A stretch of DNA of 64,000 nucleotides from the NCBI GenBank assembly GCA_044348005.1, contig JBIKTR010000009.1, positions 29,275 through 93,274 of the forward strand, in the 5' to 3' direction. The notes beneath the pieces were generated by a model that had not been told where the DNA came from, ran no database searches, and saw only the letters and a program-made list of their open reading frames with translations. Of this stretch, positions 7,471-16,623 are shown piece after piece. Every line of letters starts with the position of its first letter. Positions within the stretch are counted from its first letter, which is position 1. The position numbers and the translations under genes are program-made. This DNA is from JAJTHC01 sp044348005 (GTDB lineage Bacteria > Cyanobacteriota > Vampirovibrionia > Vampirovibrionales > JAJTHC01).

Positions 7471-10419
7471 CTACCCAAGCTCCCCCCAGTGATGCCCCAC
7501 CGCTAGATCCACCACCAAAGGCACTCGCAAGGGTTGCTCGCACTCCATCGCCCAACGTATCGCCGTTTGCGTCGCTTCCACCTCGTTCGGGGGGGCTTCT
7601 AACACCAGTTCATCATGCACCTGTAACAGCACACGGCTATGCAATCCGTCGGCTTTTAGGCGTTTGTTCAGGCGTAACATCGCAATTTTTAGCAGTTCGG
7701 CGGCCGCCCCCTGCACAGGCGTGTTGAAGCTCGCACGTTCCGCAAACTCTCGAATGCTTTTGTTACCACTATTGAGATCACGGCTTAAATCCCGCTTACG
7801 ACCAAACATCGTGGTGCCAAAGCCCGTTTCGTGAGCCGTTTCAATGGTATCCGCAATCCATCGCTTCACATCAGGGTAGGTCCTAAAATAGCGGTTGATG
7901 AAGTCTTGAGCTTCGGCGTAAGGCACGCCAATTTGTTGAGACAAGCCATGAGCCGTTTGACCATACACAATGCCAAAATTGACGGATTTTGCCGCATAAC
8001 GCTGTTCTTTCGTAACCGCTTCAATCGGCACGCCAAAGACGAGGCTGGCGGTTGCCGTGTGAATATCCGCCCCACTTTGAAAGGCGTCAATCATGTGTTT
8101 ATCTTGACACAAGTGGGCCAAAATCCGCAGTTCGATCTGTGAATAGTCGGCTGAAATGAGTTGCCAACCCTCTTCGGCGACAAAAGCTTCACGAATCCGT
8201 TGCCCCCAGGTGGAGCGTACGGGTATGTTCTGCAAGTTCGGATCGCTGGATGATAAACGCCCTGTTGCCGTAATAATCTGGTTAAAACTCGTGTGGAGCC
8301 GTCCTGTTTGGGATTTGACAAGCAACGGTAGGGTATCCACATAGGTGGATTTGAGCTTAAACAACTGGCGATAATCCAGCAAAATCTGAATAATGGGATG
8401 CTCCCCAATCAAGGATTCCAGCACCTTACTGTCGGTAGAATAGCTTTTAGTCGCCGTTTTTCGCTTGGGCTGAATGCCCAGTTGGTCAAAGAGCAATTCC
8501 CCCACCTGCTTCGGCGAATTCAGGTTAATCGGGGTTTCGCTATAGGTTTGGGCTTGCGTGGCTAAGGTCTCGACTTGGGCATCCAATTCTTGAGCCAAGG
8601 CTTGCAAAGGGGCTTTTTCTAGACGAATGCCGTTGTATTCCAGTTCCGCCAACACCCACGTCAATGGGTTTTCAATCTCGTAAAAGAGGCTCGCTAAATC
8701 AGGCTGTGCGGCTAAACGTTGACTAAACAGAACCGCCAAACACCACGTGGCATACGTGTCCGACGCGCCATAGGGAGCCGCCTTGTCAATCGGCACATCC
8801 GCAAAGGTGATTTGCTTCTTGCCTTTTTTACCGATAAGTTCATCGATGGGGGTCATGGCAAAATCGAGTTCACGCTCGCCCAATCCTTTGAGTCCGTGCT
8901 TGTTTTCAGGGGCGAGTACATAGCTCATAATCATGGTGTCTAGCACAGGCGAAGCCAGCTCAATACCCCAGTGACGTGTACAATTGCGTTCATATTTTAG
9001 GTTGTGAATGAGCTTGAGAATGGAGCCGTCTTCTAAAAAGGCCTTGAGTAAGGGAAACGCCTCGTCATAAGGGATTTGCCGTTGAGCATCGGCATCACTG
9101 AGTAAATCCGCCACATGAGCCAAGGGAACGTACACATTTTGCAAGTGGATGTCACCATTCGACGTGACGGCGTCGTAAGTGGTGGGGGCATCTTTCAAAT
9201 GCAAGACATTTTTCGCCGTAAAGTGTGATTTGGCGAGACCTTTGCCCCAGCTCAAGCCAAACCCAACCAGTTCAACGTCATGCACATTTAAGCCTGTGGT
9301 TTCGACATCAAAGGCACAAATGCCGTAATCGTCCTTAATTTCTTTAAAAATGGCGTCAAGGCGAGCCAAATCTTGCACGACTTCATAGCTAAACGGTGGA
9401 AACGTAATTTTTGGCAATGCGACCGTTTCAGACGTTTGCTCTGCTTTGGCTTCTTCCACGACCTCTTCCACAAGGGAACCGTCTGTTTTAAGGCTCAAGA
9501 GTTTCGTCCACTTGGGTAAATTGCGTTGAAAGGTTCTGAAATTATAGGTATCAAAGTAGGCTCCCAAGGCTTCGGCGGAGGCGTCACTACTGCCTAAATG
9601 GGCATGGTCTAAATCAGGCACGACATCCAAATCACGCACGATAATCGCTAGTTTTTTGGACAAAAACGCCATGTCTCGTCCGTCTTCCAACTTGCGTTTG
9701 ACCCCTGCAGGCGTGATTTCGTCTAAGTGGGCGTAGATGTTTTCAAGGCTGTAATAGGCATCCAAGAGTTTAGCGGCGGTTTTGTCACCAATGCCTTTAA
9801 CACCGGGGATGTTATCGCTGGCATCGCCTTTGAGTCCTTTGAAGTCGGCGACTTGTTCAGGCGTGACGCCCCACTTGTTGATGACGCCGTCCCAATCGTA
9901 AACCGTTAAACCATCTTGCGTATTGCGAGCAGGAATCAAAATGTTGATGCGGTTGTCTCGGTCGATCATTTGAAAACTGTCTTGATCGCCTGTCAACACA
10001 TCCACATGCCAATCGGGGTAGCTGTCGATGATTTTTTTAGACAAGGTGCCAATCACATCATCGGCTTCAACGCCAGCGATGCGAAACACAGGCAAGCCCA
10101 AGGCGTCGATGCCTTCATAAAGCACATCCATTTGTTGACGCATGTCTTCAGGCATACTGCTACGGTTGGCTTTATAGTCGGGGTACCAGTCAGTGCGAAA
10201 GCTTTCACGAGCCACATCAAAAGCGAAAACCAGAGCATCGGGCTGACGTTGATTAAGCAGTTGAAAAATGGCATTGAAAAAGCCATACACCGCCCACGTG
10301 GGGATGTCGTCACTGTTTCGCATTTGGGTCCGTTCCAAGGCGAAATACATGCGATACGCTAGGGCGTGGCCATCCACCAACACGACAGTTTTAGGTTTGA
10401 CAAGTGTATGCTGAGTCAT
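7471..10419 (-). CDS. polA: DNA polymerase I
   Basis: A protein of 982 residues, family A polymerase for Okazaki fragment maturation and repair. The start at 10419 (MTQHTLVKP) is chosen because AGGA lies eight bases upstream; an in-frame ATG at 10434 overlaps that SD. Domains in order: 5'-3' FEN-type exonuclease (VDGHALAYRMYFAL, then EADDVIGTL), 3'-5' exonuclease that appears intact (FDVETTGL, HNLKYE, SDTYATW), and polymerase (motif A DYSQIELRILAHL, motif B RYAAKSVNFGIVYG, motif C QVHDELVLEAP). The combination of all three activities is as in E. coli. It is transcribed alone. Confidence 0.97.
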   Translation of the reverse strand: MTQHTLVKPKTVVLVDGHALAYRMYFALERTQMRNSDDIPTWAVYGFFNAIFQLLNQRQPDALVFAFDVARESFRTDWYPDYKANRSSMPEDMRQQMDVLYEGIDALGLPVFRIAGVEADDVIGTLSKKIIDSYPDWHVDVLTGDQDSFQMIDRDNRINILIPARNTQDGLTVYDWDGVINKWGVTPEQVADFKGLKGDASDNIPGVKGIGDKTAAKLLDAYYSLENIYAHLDEITPAGVKRKLEDGRDMAFLSKKLAIIVRDLDVVPDLDHAHLGSSDASAEALGAYFDTYNFRTFQRNLPKWTKLLSLKTDGSLVEEVVEEAKAEQTSETVALPKITFPPFSYEVVQDLARLDAIFKEIKDDYGICAFDVETTGLNVHDVELVGFGLSWGKGLAKSHFTAKNVLHLKDAPTTYDAVTSNGDIHLQNVYVPLAHVADLLSDADAQRQIPYDEAFPLLKAFLEDGSILKLIHNLKYERNCTRHWGIELASPVLDTMIMSYVLAPENKHGLKGLGERELDFAMTPIDELIGKKGKKQITFADVPIDKAAPYGASDTYATWCLAVLFSQRLAAQPDLASLFYEIENPLTWVLAELEYNGIRLEKAPLQALAQELDAQVETLATQAQTYSETPINLNSPKQVGELLFDQLGIQPKRKTATKSYSTDSKVLESLIGEHPIIQILLDYRQLFKLKSTYVDTLPLLVKSQTGRLHTSFNQIITATGRLSSSDPNLQNIPVRSTWGQRIREAFVAEEGWQLISADYSQIELRILAHLCQDKHMIDAFQSGADIHTATASLVFGVPIEAVTKEQRYAAKSVNFGIVYGQTAHGLSQQIGVPYAEAQDFINRYFRTYPDVKRWIADTIETAHETGFGTTMFGRKRDLSRDLNSGNKSIREFAERASFNTPVQGAAAELLKIAMLRLNKRLKADGLHSRVLLQVHDELVLEAPPNEVEATQTAIRWAMECEQPLRVPLVVDLAVGHHWGELG

Positions 10420-10493
10420 GCGGTTTGTCCTCATTGATCAATAGGGCTACATCGCTTTAGTATAGTACAAACACGGCATTGAACAGGATTCTT

Positions 10494-11555
10494 TTACACG
10501 TGAACACATTCAACAGACGCCTTGAAAAAGCGTCCTGCGTCCATTTCTTTTAACGCGTCTTCTAGGTTTGCTAAAGCAACCGTCGCACTAATCAACGGGC
10601 GAGGATCCACCTGCCTAGTCGCCAGTAAATCAAAGGCACGCTTCACTTCTTTAGGCGTATGGTGAAACAAACTATACAACGTGATTTCATCATAATGCAC
10701 CCGCTTGGTGTCAAGGGTAATCGTACTTCCGCCGCTACAGCCGGCAAACCAATGCACTTTCCCTCCACGTCGGCATAATTGCACCGCTTTTTCCCATGTT
10801 TCAGGCAAGCCGACCGCTTCAATCACAGCATCCCACCCACGGCCTTGGGGACTAAAGTCTTGCACCAAAGCAGGGGCATCCAAGCCTTCGGCGATAGAAA
10901 TCGTTTGAACGGCGCCTCCAAAGGATTTCGCCATGTCTAGCTTCATCGGCGTGCGAGCCACTGCGGTGACGTTTGCTCCCAAAAGCGTCGCCACTTTCAC
11001 GATCAATTGCCCAATCGGGCCTAAGCCTAGCACCAGCACGTTATCCCCTGCTTGAATGCCAATGCCATGCACGGCACGAATCGCTACAGCCAGTGGCTCC
11101 GTAAAGGCGGCAATTTCAAAAGGCAAGTCATCGGGCAGGAGGTGTGTATTATAGCGCGCAATTTTTTCAGGAATGATAATATATTCCGCATACGCCCCGT
11201 TCAACAATTTTAAGTGTTCGCATAGATTATACTGTGCTTTGTCGCAGTAAAAGCAGTCGTAACAGGGGGCTGAATTGGCCGAAACCACACGGTCGCCTAG
11301 TTTCCATTGTGTGACACCTTCACCTAAGCTCACAACAGTCCCCGCAAACTCATGCCCAAAGGGACTCGGCAATTGCCCCAACAACACAGGATGCCCACGC
11401 CGATAGCATTTTAAATCGGTTCCACACGTTAAGGCGTGATGCACCTTGACCAGCAGTTCCCCTGCTTGAGGCGTGGGAACCTCCACCGTTTCATAACGAA
11501 GATCTAAAGGGGCATGAAACATCATGGCGTGCATGGTTTTCGGTATAGACATCAT
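10494..11555 (-). CDS. Zinc-dependent medium-chain dehydrogenase
   Basis: A protein of 353 residues of the alcohol/sorbitol/threonine dehydrogenase superfamily. Catalytic zinc ligands are Cys in LTCGTDLK and GHE in PFGHEFAG. The structural zinc site is the four-cysteine lobe CYDCFYCDKAQYNLC. The NAD(P)-binding turn is VLGLGPIGQ. The substrate cannot be told from sequence: sorbitol, threonine or another polyol or amino alcohol are all possible. It follows the SDR gene by 53 bases on the same strand, so the two oxidoreductases are probably cotranscribed and may act in one pathway. Confidence 0.85.
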   Translation of the reverse strand: MMSIPKTMHAMMFHAPLDLRYETVEVPTPQAGELLVKVHHALTCGTDLKCYRRGHPVLLGQLPSPFGHEFAGTVVSLGEGVTQWKLGDRVVSANSAPCYDCFYCDKAQYNLCEHLKLLNGAYAEYIIIPEKIARYNTHLLPDDLPFEIAAFTEPLAVAIRAVHGIGIQAGDNVLVLGLGPIGQLIVKVATLLGANVTAVARTPMKLDMAKSFGGAVQTISIAEGLDAPALVQDFSPQGRGWDAVIEAVGLPETWEKAVQLCRRGGKVHWFAGCSGGSTITLDTKRVHYDEITLYSLFHHTPKEVKRAFDLLATRQVDPRPLISATVALANLEDALKEMDAGRFFKASVECVHV

Positions 11556-11608
11556 TGCTTTCCCTTATCGAGACACCGTCGATACGCCTAATGGAATGCC
11601 CTCAGTGC

Positions 11609-12400
11609 TTAAACGGTGGCTCCGCCGTCAATGGTGACCACTTCACCTTGCATATACGTATTGCGATCTGAGGCCAAGAAGACCGCAAATTCGGCCAAGT
11701 CTTCAGGATTACCCAAACGTCCTTTTGGTACCCAGTCCGTGTAAATGCCCAACAGTTTTTCAGGCAACGAATGCCCTAAGTCCGTGTTGAACATGCCTGC
11801 GGCGATCGCATTAACCGTAATGCCAAAACCCACCGCTTCACGCGCCAAGCCCTTTGTAAAGCCCACCACCGCGGCTTTAGACGTCGAATAATGCACGGAC
11901 GTTGGCATACAACGTTGTGCCGCAATCGATGTAATGTTGACGATGTTGCCCTTGCGTTGCTTCATCATTTGCTTTAAAACGGGTTTGGTCATGTAATACA
12001 AGCCATTGACGTTGGTGTCAATAATACTGTGCCAAGACGCTTCTGTTGTGGTGACGAAATTGTCGGCTTTATTGATCGCCGCATTGTTGATGAGAATATC
12101 AATCCCACCCCACTCTTCAGTGAGTTCTTTGACCATGTTTTTAATGCCATCACGATCCGTTACCGAAACCTTAAAGGCTTTGCCTTTACTGCCGTGGGCT
12201 TCAATCAAACGAAGTGTGTCTTGAGCCGCTTCGTCGTTATTGTTGTAATTAAACGCCACCAACGCCCCTTCACGAGCAAACACGGCACACAAGGCTTTGC
12301 CAATCCCACGAGATCCACCCGTAATAATGGCACGTTTACCTTTAAGCAAGCCTGCTGAAGGAAATTGAGACGAGGGGGAATCTGGTGCGTTCATCATCAT
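11609..12400 (-). CDS. Short-chain dehydrogenase, FabG-like
   Basis: A protein of 263 residues. It is a classical SDR with the cofactor motif TGGSRGIG (about 27-34), NNAA (about 105), catalytic Ser in NITSIAAQ, and Y-x-x-x-K in YSTSKAAV. The C-terminal DGGATV is typical of FabG-like 3-oxoacyl reductases. The canonical fabG is usually within a fatty-acid cluster, which this is not, so it may reduce another keto compound together with the adjacent zinc dehydrogenase. The AGGT upstream of three tandem ATG codons makes the exact start uncertain by one or two codons. Confidence 0.85.
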   Translation of the reverse strand: MMMNAPDSPSSQFPSAGLLKGKRAIITGGSRGIGKALCAVFAREGALVAFNYNNNDEAAQDTLRLIEAHGSKGKAFKVSVTDRDGIKNMVKELTEEWGGIDILINNAAINKADNFVTTTEASWHSIIDTNVNGLYYMTKPVLKQMMKQRKGNIVNITSIAAQRCMPTSVHYSTSKAAVVGFTKGLAREAVGFGITVNAIAAGMFNTDLGHSLPEKLLGIYTDWVPKGRLGNPEDLAEFAVFLASDRNTYMQGEVVTIDGGATV

Positions 12401-12626
12401 AGAAGGGATACCTTTTTAAACTTAACACGAAAGGTGAGTTTTATTTATTGAGACCCACAACGTTTAAGTCTCATTCCAATTAACGTGTATCAAACCACAA
12501 AGACACTTAGAATGCAAATCAACAATTTTATGGCAGGATGTTCTCAACATGTTAAAACCCGTCAAACCCCGCTCAAACTAGTCAGTGCCAAAACCCCCAA
12601 ATTCCTTTACACTACAGGTATTATGT

Positions 12627-12807
12627 TATAGAAGACTCTGCGAAAGTCTTTTTGCTTTGTTCCTCCTCCCTTAGGTCGCACGCCTCGCCTATGGCGGGCT
12701 ATGCTAGGAGGAGGGACACCAGCTCTGACGAGGCATCCCGAATCCCTCACCCCAACCCTTTCCCTAAGGGAGAGGGAGTAAAACGCCCTTTCGCAAAGCT
12801 TTCTATA
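12627..12807. repeat. Family A MITE-like element (181 bp)
   Basis: Left end TATAGAAGACTCTGCGAAAG at 12627 and right end CTTTCGCAAAGCTTTCTATA at 12807 are inverted repeats. The core contains a CGCCTATGGCGGG segment, a GGAGGAGGGA segment and a CCTCACCCCAACCC...GGGAGAGGG palindrome. The same core recurs near 62.0 and 62.8 kb. No coding capacity is evident. The rest of the gap 12401-12847 holds nothing further that I can name. Confidence 0.8.
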
Positions 12808-12847
12808 GCAGTTCCCCCTTGTATTCATCGTCGTTGAAAGTGCAATA

Positions 12848-14203
12848 ATGCCTACATTTCTTGAAACACTGAATCGCCTCAACATCGGACGCCTACGACT
12901 CGGCACAGAACCCGTGCTAAACATTTTAGAACTCTTGGGGCATCCCCAAGAACTGGTGCCGACCATTCATGTGGCCGGCACCAACGGCAAGGGAAGCGTC
13001 ACGCATATGACGGTGGCTGGCTTGTTGAGTCAAGGCCTAAAAGTGGGGAGTATTCATAGCCCACATCTCATGCACCCGCGTGAACGGATTTGTTTGAATA
13101 ATATGCCTCTTTCTGAAGAGGCCTTTGAACGTTACGGCCTTCAATTGTGGACACGACTAGAACAGTTGATCGGTGACTTTAAGGAAGATCACCCAGAATG
13201 GCCCACCTATTTCGAGTTTATGGTGATTTTGGCCTTTTACGTGTTTAAGCATGAACATGTCGATGTCACCGTGTTGGAAACTGGCTTGGGCGGAAGGCTC
13301 GATGCGACAAACGTGGTGTCGAATCCTATTTTAACCGTGATTACCAGTATTGCGTATGATCACATGGACAGGCTTGGCGACACGCTAGAAGCAATCGCCA
13401 CTGAAAAAGCAGGCATTTTAAGGGCAGGCGTACCGCTGGTTTTAGGCCCCCACTTGCCAGATGAAGCCCGCAACGTGATCTACCAAATCGCCAAAGCCAA
13501 CCATGTGGAACCCATTATTGAAACCACTCATGATGCTCTAGTGGTGGAAGACGCCTTGACGCCAAATGGTACACAACGCATTCGCAACATGGTCAGCCGT
13601 GAACGTTTGGAATTGGGATTGTTGGGGCATTTTCAGTTGAAGAATCTCGCGACGGTTTTGGGGATTTTGAGCGTGCTTCAGCGAGAAGGCATCGTGAGTG
13701 ATGCCAAGGCTTTTTGCCATGCCTTAAAGCACTGCCATTGGCCAGGGCGCTTTGATTTTCAAGCCCACGCCCGCGTGTTGTTAGACGGCGCCCATAACGA
13801 TGAAGGCTTGCACGCCCTAAGCATCGGGTTGGATGACACCTTCCCTCAGCACGGGTTGTATTGGATGCTTTCCCTACGGAACAACCGTCCCGTCCACGTC
13901 CTAGAAAAGCTTCTTCGTAAAGAAGCCCACCGGACCTATGGCGTTTTGTTGACGTGCCCCACGTCGCAGGACGCGGGCTTGTTTCACGCGCCACAAGTAT
14001 TGAGGCAGCACTTGAGAGACGCCTTGCCTGAATTAAAGACGCGTCCCCTGTGGGCGGCGTCCGATCCTCAAACCGCGTGGTGGATGCTGGATCGTTTAAT
14101 GAAGTCTCATGCCAGCACAAACGGCTATGCTCAACCCTTAAGCGTGGTGGCAGGCTCCTTGTATCAGCTAGGCGATGTGTATCCTCTTATAGTATTTAAA
14201 TAA
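12848..14203 (+). CDS. folC: Folylpolyglutamate synthase / dihydrofolate synthase
   Basis: A protein of 451 residues of the Mur-ligase-like family. It adds glutamate to dihydropteroate and to folates. The ATP-binding loop HVAGTNGKGSV is at about 41-51. VLETGLGGRLDATN is the Mg-binding region, SIAYDHMDRLGDT the conserved middle motif, and LLDGAHNDEGL the start of the C-terminal ligase domain. The start ATG at 12848 matches the family start (short leader before LNRLNIGRLRL), although the SD is weak. The last codons (ATA GTA TTT AAA TAA) lie within the left end of a family B element, so that element supplies the stop codon. Confidence 0.95.
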   Translation: MPTFLETLNRLNIGRLRLGTEPVLNILELLGHPQELVPTIHVAGTNGKGSVTHMTVAGLLSQGLKVGSIHSPHLMHPRERICLNNMPLSEEAFERYGLQLWTRLEQLIGDFKEDHPEWPTYFEFMVILAFYVFKHEHVDVTVLETGLGGRLDATNVVSNPILTVITSIAYDHMDRLGDTLEAIATEKAGILRAGVPLVLGPHLPDEARNVIYQIAKANHVEPIIETTHDALVVEDALTPNGTQRIRNMVSRERLELGLLGHFQLKNLATVLGILSVLQREGIVSDAKAFCHALKHCHWPGRFDFQAHARVLLDGAHNDEGLHALSIGLDDTFPQHGLYWMLSLRNNRPVHVLEKLLRKEAHRTYGVLLTCPTSQDAGLFHAPQVLRQHLRDALPELKTRPLWAASDPQTAWWMLDRLMKSHASTNGYAQPLSVVAGSLYQLGDVYPLIVFK

Positions 14204-14337
14204 ATAACCATACGTTGTCTCTTCGTTGTCGCACAGGTTTTTTTGTTTGGTTATGTAGGTCTCACTACACGCCCGCACAAAAAAAATCTAAGCTCCTAGA
14301 ATAGCCTAACGTCTGCTTGATTCTTTAAAACACTATA
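14188..14337. repeat. Family B MITE-like element (150 bp) overlapping the folC end
   Basis: It begins TATAGTATTTAAAT at 14188 inside folC and ends TTTAAAACACTATA at 14337. The interior (TCTTCGTTGTCGC..., CACGCCCGCACAAAAA, CTCCTAGAATAGCCT) matches the 150-bp element at 40661-40810. Its terminal TATA is shared with the first four bases of the family A element that follows. Confidence 0.75.
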
Positions 14338-14538
14338 GAAAGCTCTGCAAAAGTCCCATTCGGCGAATCTTCTGTGCACGAAGCGTGAGTGATTGCAAGC
14401 AATCAACAAAACAAGCCGTTGTTCGCTTTGCGAGTGATTGCAAGCAATCAGCGTTATGTAGTAGGTCTACACGCCTCAAAAGCCGTTTATTTTTCCTTGA
14501 ATCTTCATCCGACTTGAACTTTTGCAGAGCTTTCTATA
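14334..14538. repeat. Family A MITE-like element (205 bp) overlapping the ftsY end
   Basis: Ends TATAGAAAGCTCTGCAAAAG and its exact inverse CTTTTGCAGAGCTTTCTATA delimit a core that differs from the other family A cores. That core contains a repeated GAGTGATTGCAAGCAATCA unit. The right end encodes the ftsY stop codon. With the preceding family B element it makes up the whole folC-ftsY gap. Confidence 0.8.
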
Positions 14539-15469
14539 TTAACGAGTTTAAATAAGACTCCGCTTCAAATAGATGAAGCGCCTCTTTCGATTCACCCGCG
14601 GTGACATAAATCGTGGGAATCTTCGTGTGATGAGCAATGGAAAGCAACGCCCCTCCCTTGGCGGAAGCGTCGAGCTTCGTGCAGATTAATCCATCCATAT
14701 GTACCGCTTCATTAAATTGCTTAACTTGGGGCAAGGCATTTTTGCCTGTGGTCCCGTCAATCACCAAAAGACTTTTGAAGCTATAACGCAACCCTTCATG
14801 TCCTTCTAACGCTTTAAGAAGGCTACGCTTGACTTTTGCTAATTCTTCCATGAGTGGGGCATCCACATGCAAACGCCCTGAAGTGTCCACCAAAATAACC
14901 GTTTTGCGTTTGTTTAAAGCGTGTTGTGCCAAGGCCTTTTCAACCCCTTGAAAAGCCACCGCTGAAGGAGCATTGCCTTGGCTTTGTTCTTGCGTAAAAT
15001 ACGGCACGCCAAGTCGCTGGCACCACAAAACGAGTTGAGCATCTGCCGCGGCGCGAAAGGTGTCTGTGCCAATGACAAAGACATGATGTTCCCTAAAAGC
15101 ATGAGCCAATTTGGCGAGGGTGGTTGTTTTACCTGAACCATTGACCCCACAAAGCATTAACACCACGACATCCTTAGACGCCAACAACGTCTCTGGTTCA
15201 AAACCTTGATCCGTGTCCAGCATGGGGGCAAGTGCTTCCATAATGGCGGGGGGCCAGGCGTTTGGGCCTTCACGGGCGAGCCTTTTTTTTTGGGCGTTTA
15301 AGGCTTCAAGTACGGCTTGAATACTGGCGCCATCTACATCTGCACGAAACAACGCTTCTTCAAGGGATTCTAAGCGATCTTCAAAGTACTGTTCGCTCGT
15401 TTCGGGCGTAGGACTTTGGCGAAACGATTCAAACAAGGCGTGGGTTTTGCAAAGTAAAGTCGCCCACAT
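14534..15469 (-). CDS. ftsY: Signal recognition particle receptor FtsY
   Basis: A protein of 311 residues, SRP-type GTPase that docks ribosome-SRP complexes at the membrane. N-domain helices cover about 25-95. The G domain has P-loop GVNGSGKTTT, the insertion-box DTFRAAADAQL, DTSGRLH and TKLDASAKGGA. It is short, lacking the long acidic A domain of E. coli FtsY. It starts two bases after the nusB stop, and nusB-ftsY adjacency is also known in cyanobacteria. The final codons read AAC TCG TTA ATA TAG. The TAG is inside the terminal repeat of a family A element, so the natural C-terminus may have been altered slightly. Confidence 0.95.
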   Translation of the reverse strand: MWATLLCKTHALFESFRQSPTPETSEQYFEDRLESLEEALFRADVDGASIQAVLEALNAQKKRLAREGPNAWPPAIMEALAPMLDTDQGFEPETLLASKDVVVLMLCGVNGSGKTTTLAKLAHAFREHHVFVIGTDTFRAAADAQLVLWCQRLGVPYFTQEQSQGNAPSAVAFQGVEKALAQHALNKRKTVILVDTSGRLHVDAPLMEELAKVKRSLLKALEGHEGLRYSFKSLLVIDGTTGKNALPQVKQFNEAVHMDGLICTKLDASAKGGALLSIAHHTKIPTIYVTAGESKEALHLFEAESYLNSLI

Positions 15470-15471
15470 GA

Positions 15472-16248
15472 TTACGCATCGACTTCCTTCGTTATGACGC
15501 CTTTTTCAGTAGGGGGTGCTTCGCTGAGTAGGGGTTCATCTGCCTGAGTAAGCGACTGCTTTAAATCCTGCACAATTTTACCTAACACCCCGTTGATGAA
15601 TTTGTAGCTTTCAGGCAAGGAATAGGTTTTGGCCAGTTCCACCGCTTCATTGACTGAAACACCGAAATCTATATCTGTTTCATACAAAATTTCAGCCAAC
15701 GCCAATTTTAAAATCAAGCGGTCCATTTTAATTAATCGATCGGTCTTCCAATCGGTTGTATAGGCTTCTAGCTTTTCGGTCAAGGCTTCGTTGTGTTCAC
15801 ACACGCAAGCAATCATGTGGGTGGCGTAGTCTTCCACGTGCTTGTCTTCTAAATGCACCAACATTTGAGGCACAGCCAACACATTCCACACCCATTGGCA
15901 AGCCAGTAAGCATTTGTCTAAACGCGCTAAAGTTTCTTGGGTGGAAGGCAAAGGCACCGCCACTTGTGGGGCGTCAAAAGACGCGTTTAAATTCGTGGGA
16001 TGCTCAAACTCAATGGTCATAATCTGTTCACTTACCGATTTAAATAAGTCGGCAGCGGCTTCAATATCGTCTTGGGCGTGAAGCACCAGGGTTTGCGCTG
16101 AAGAGCGAATCAAGCTAGAAAGATCTTTGCCTTCTAACACCTTACTGGGTAGACTTCCACGACTGGCTTCGAGTTGGTATAGGGCCAATAAAGCAAATTT
16201 TCGAGCCACACGTCGGCCTTGTAATAAGTTAGGGGGAGAAGTGGTCAT
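15472..16248 (-). CDS. nusB: Transcription antitermination factor NusB, long form
   Basis: A protein of 258 residues from MTTSPPNLL; GGAGT five bases upstream decides this start over a TTG eight codons earlier. NusB binds boxA with NusE in rRNA antitermination. Family parts are RRVARKFALLALYQLE near the N-terminus and the C-terminal block MDRLILKLALAEILYETDIDFGVSVNEAVELAKTYSLPESYKFINGVLG (residues about 175-225, only partly quoted by motif: NEAVELAKTY and KFINGVLG). About 100 residues are inserted between these. Long NusB with an insertion is known in cyanobacteria. It is cotranscribed with ftsY. Confidence 0.92.
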   Translation of the reverse strand: MTTSPPNLLQGRRVARKFALLALYQLEASRGSLPSKVLEGKDLSSLIRSSAQTLVLHAQDDIEAAADLFKSVSEQIMTIEFEHPTNLNASFDAPQVAVPLPSTQETLARLDKCLLACQWVWNVLAVPQMLVHLEDKHVEDYATHMIACVCEHNEALTEKLEAYTTDWKTDRLIKMDRLILKLALAEILYETDIDFGVSVNEAVELAKTYSLPESYKFINGVLGKIVQDLKQSLTQADEPLLSEAPPTEKGVITKEVDA

Positions 16249-16623
16249 GGGGACTCCAGTTTTAATTTCCAATGAACAGGGGGTAATTTAAAAAGACTGT
16301 TAATGAAACGAAACGTCGTGGTTTAACCCAGTGGGTTAAATCTAGTGGATTCAATCTAAAGGTGTAGACTTTTAGACGCTGGTTTGAGATGAAGTCATAA
16401 CGTAGACTGATAAAATAAGTGAACGCACGTGCACCACAATCTAAGCAAACCAAAAAATCTTTGCCACACGTTGTAACAGACTTTTCAAACAGCATAGCAA
16501 GAACATCATTGTCTCACAAGTTTTATTTCTAAGGCTGGGTAATAACTGCCATAAAAAAACAACGCTTCTTACACGACTTCTTACACCTCTTCTCACACTA
16601 GGACATTCAATAAAGGAACGCTT
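16249..16623. other. Divergent intergenic region
   Basis: A 375-base gap between nusB (minus) and the receiver-like gene (plus). I see no gene here. It holds a 19-base near-palindrome TTTAACCCAGTGGGTTAAA at 16322-16340 (8-bp arms), which could be an operator, and otherwise AT-rich sequence likely to carry both promoters. Confidence 0.4.

Noticed and set aside
9916..10362. 148-codon open frame antisense to polA
   Set aside because: It is a shadow of the 5' exonuclease domain coding sequence, with no SD or recognisable domain.
13593..14120. 175-codon open frame antisense to folC
   Set aside because: It has no SD, an Arg/Ser-rich composition typical of antisense frames, and lies wholly within a well-supported gene.
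16262..16495. 77-codon minus-strand frame upstream of nusB
   Set aside because: It overlaps the nusB SD region, has no own SD and a composition unlike a real protein.
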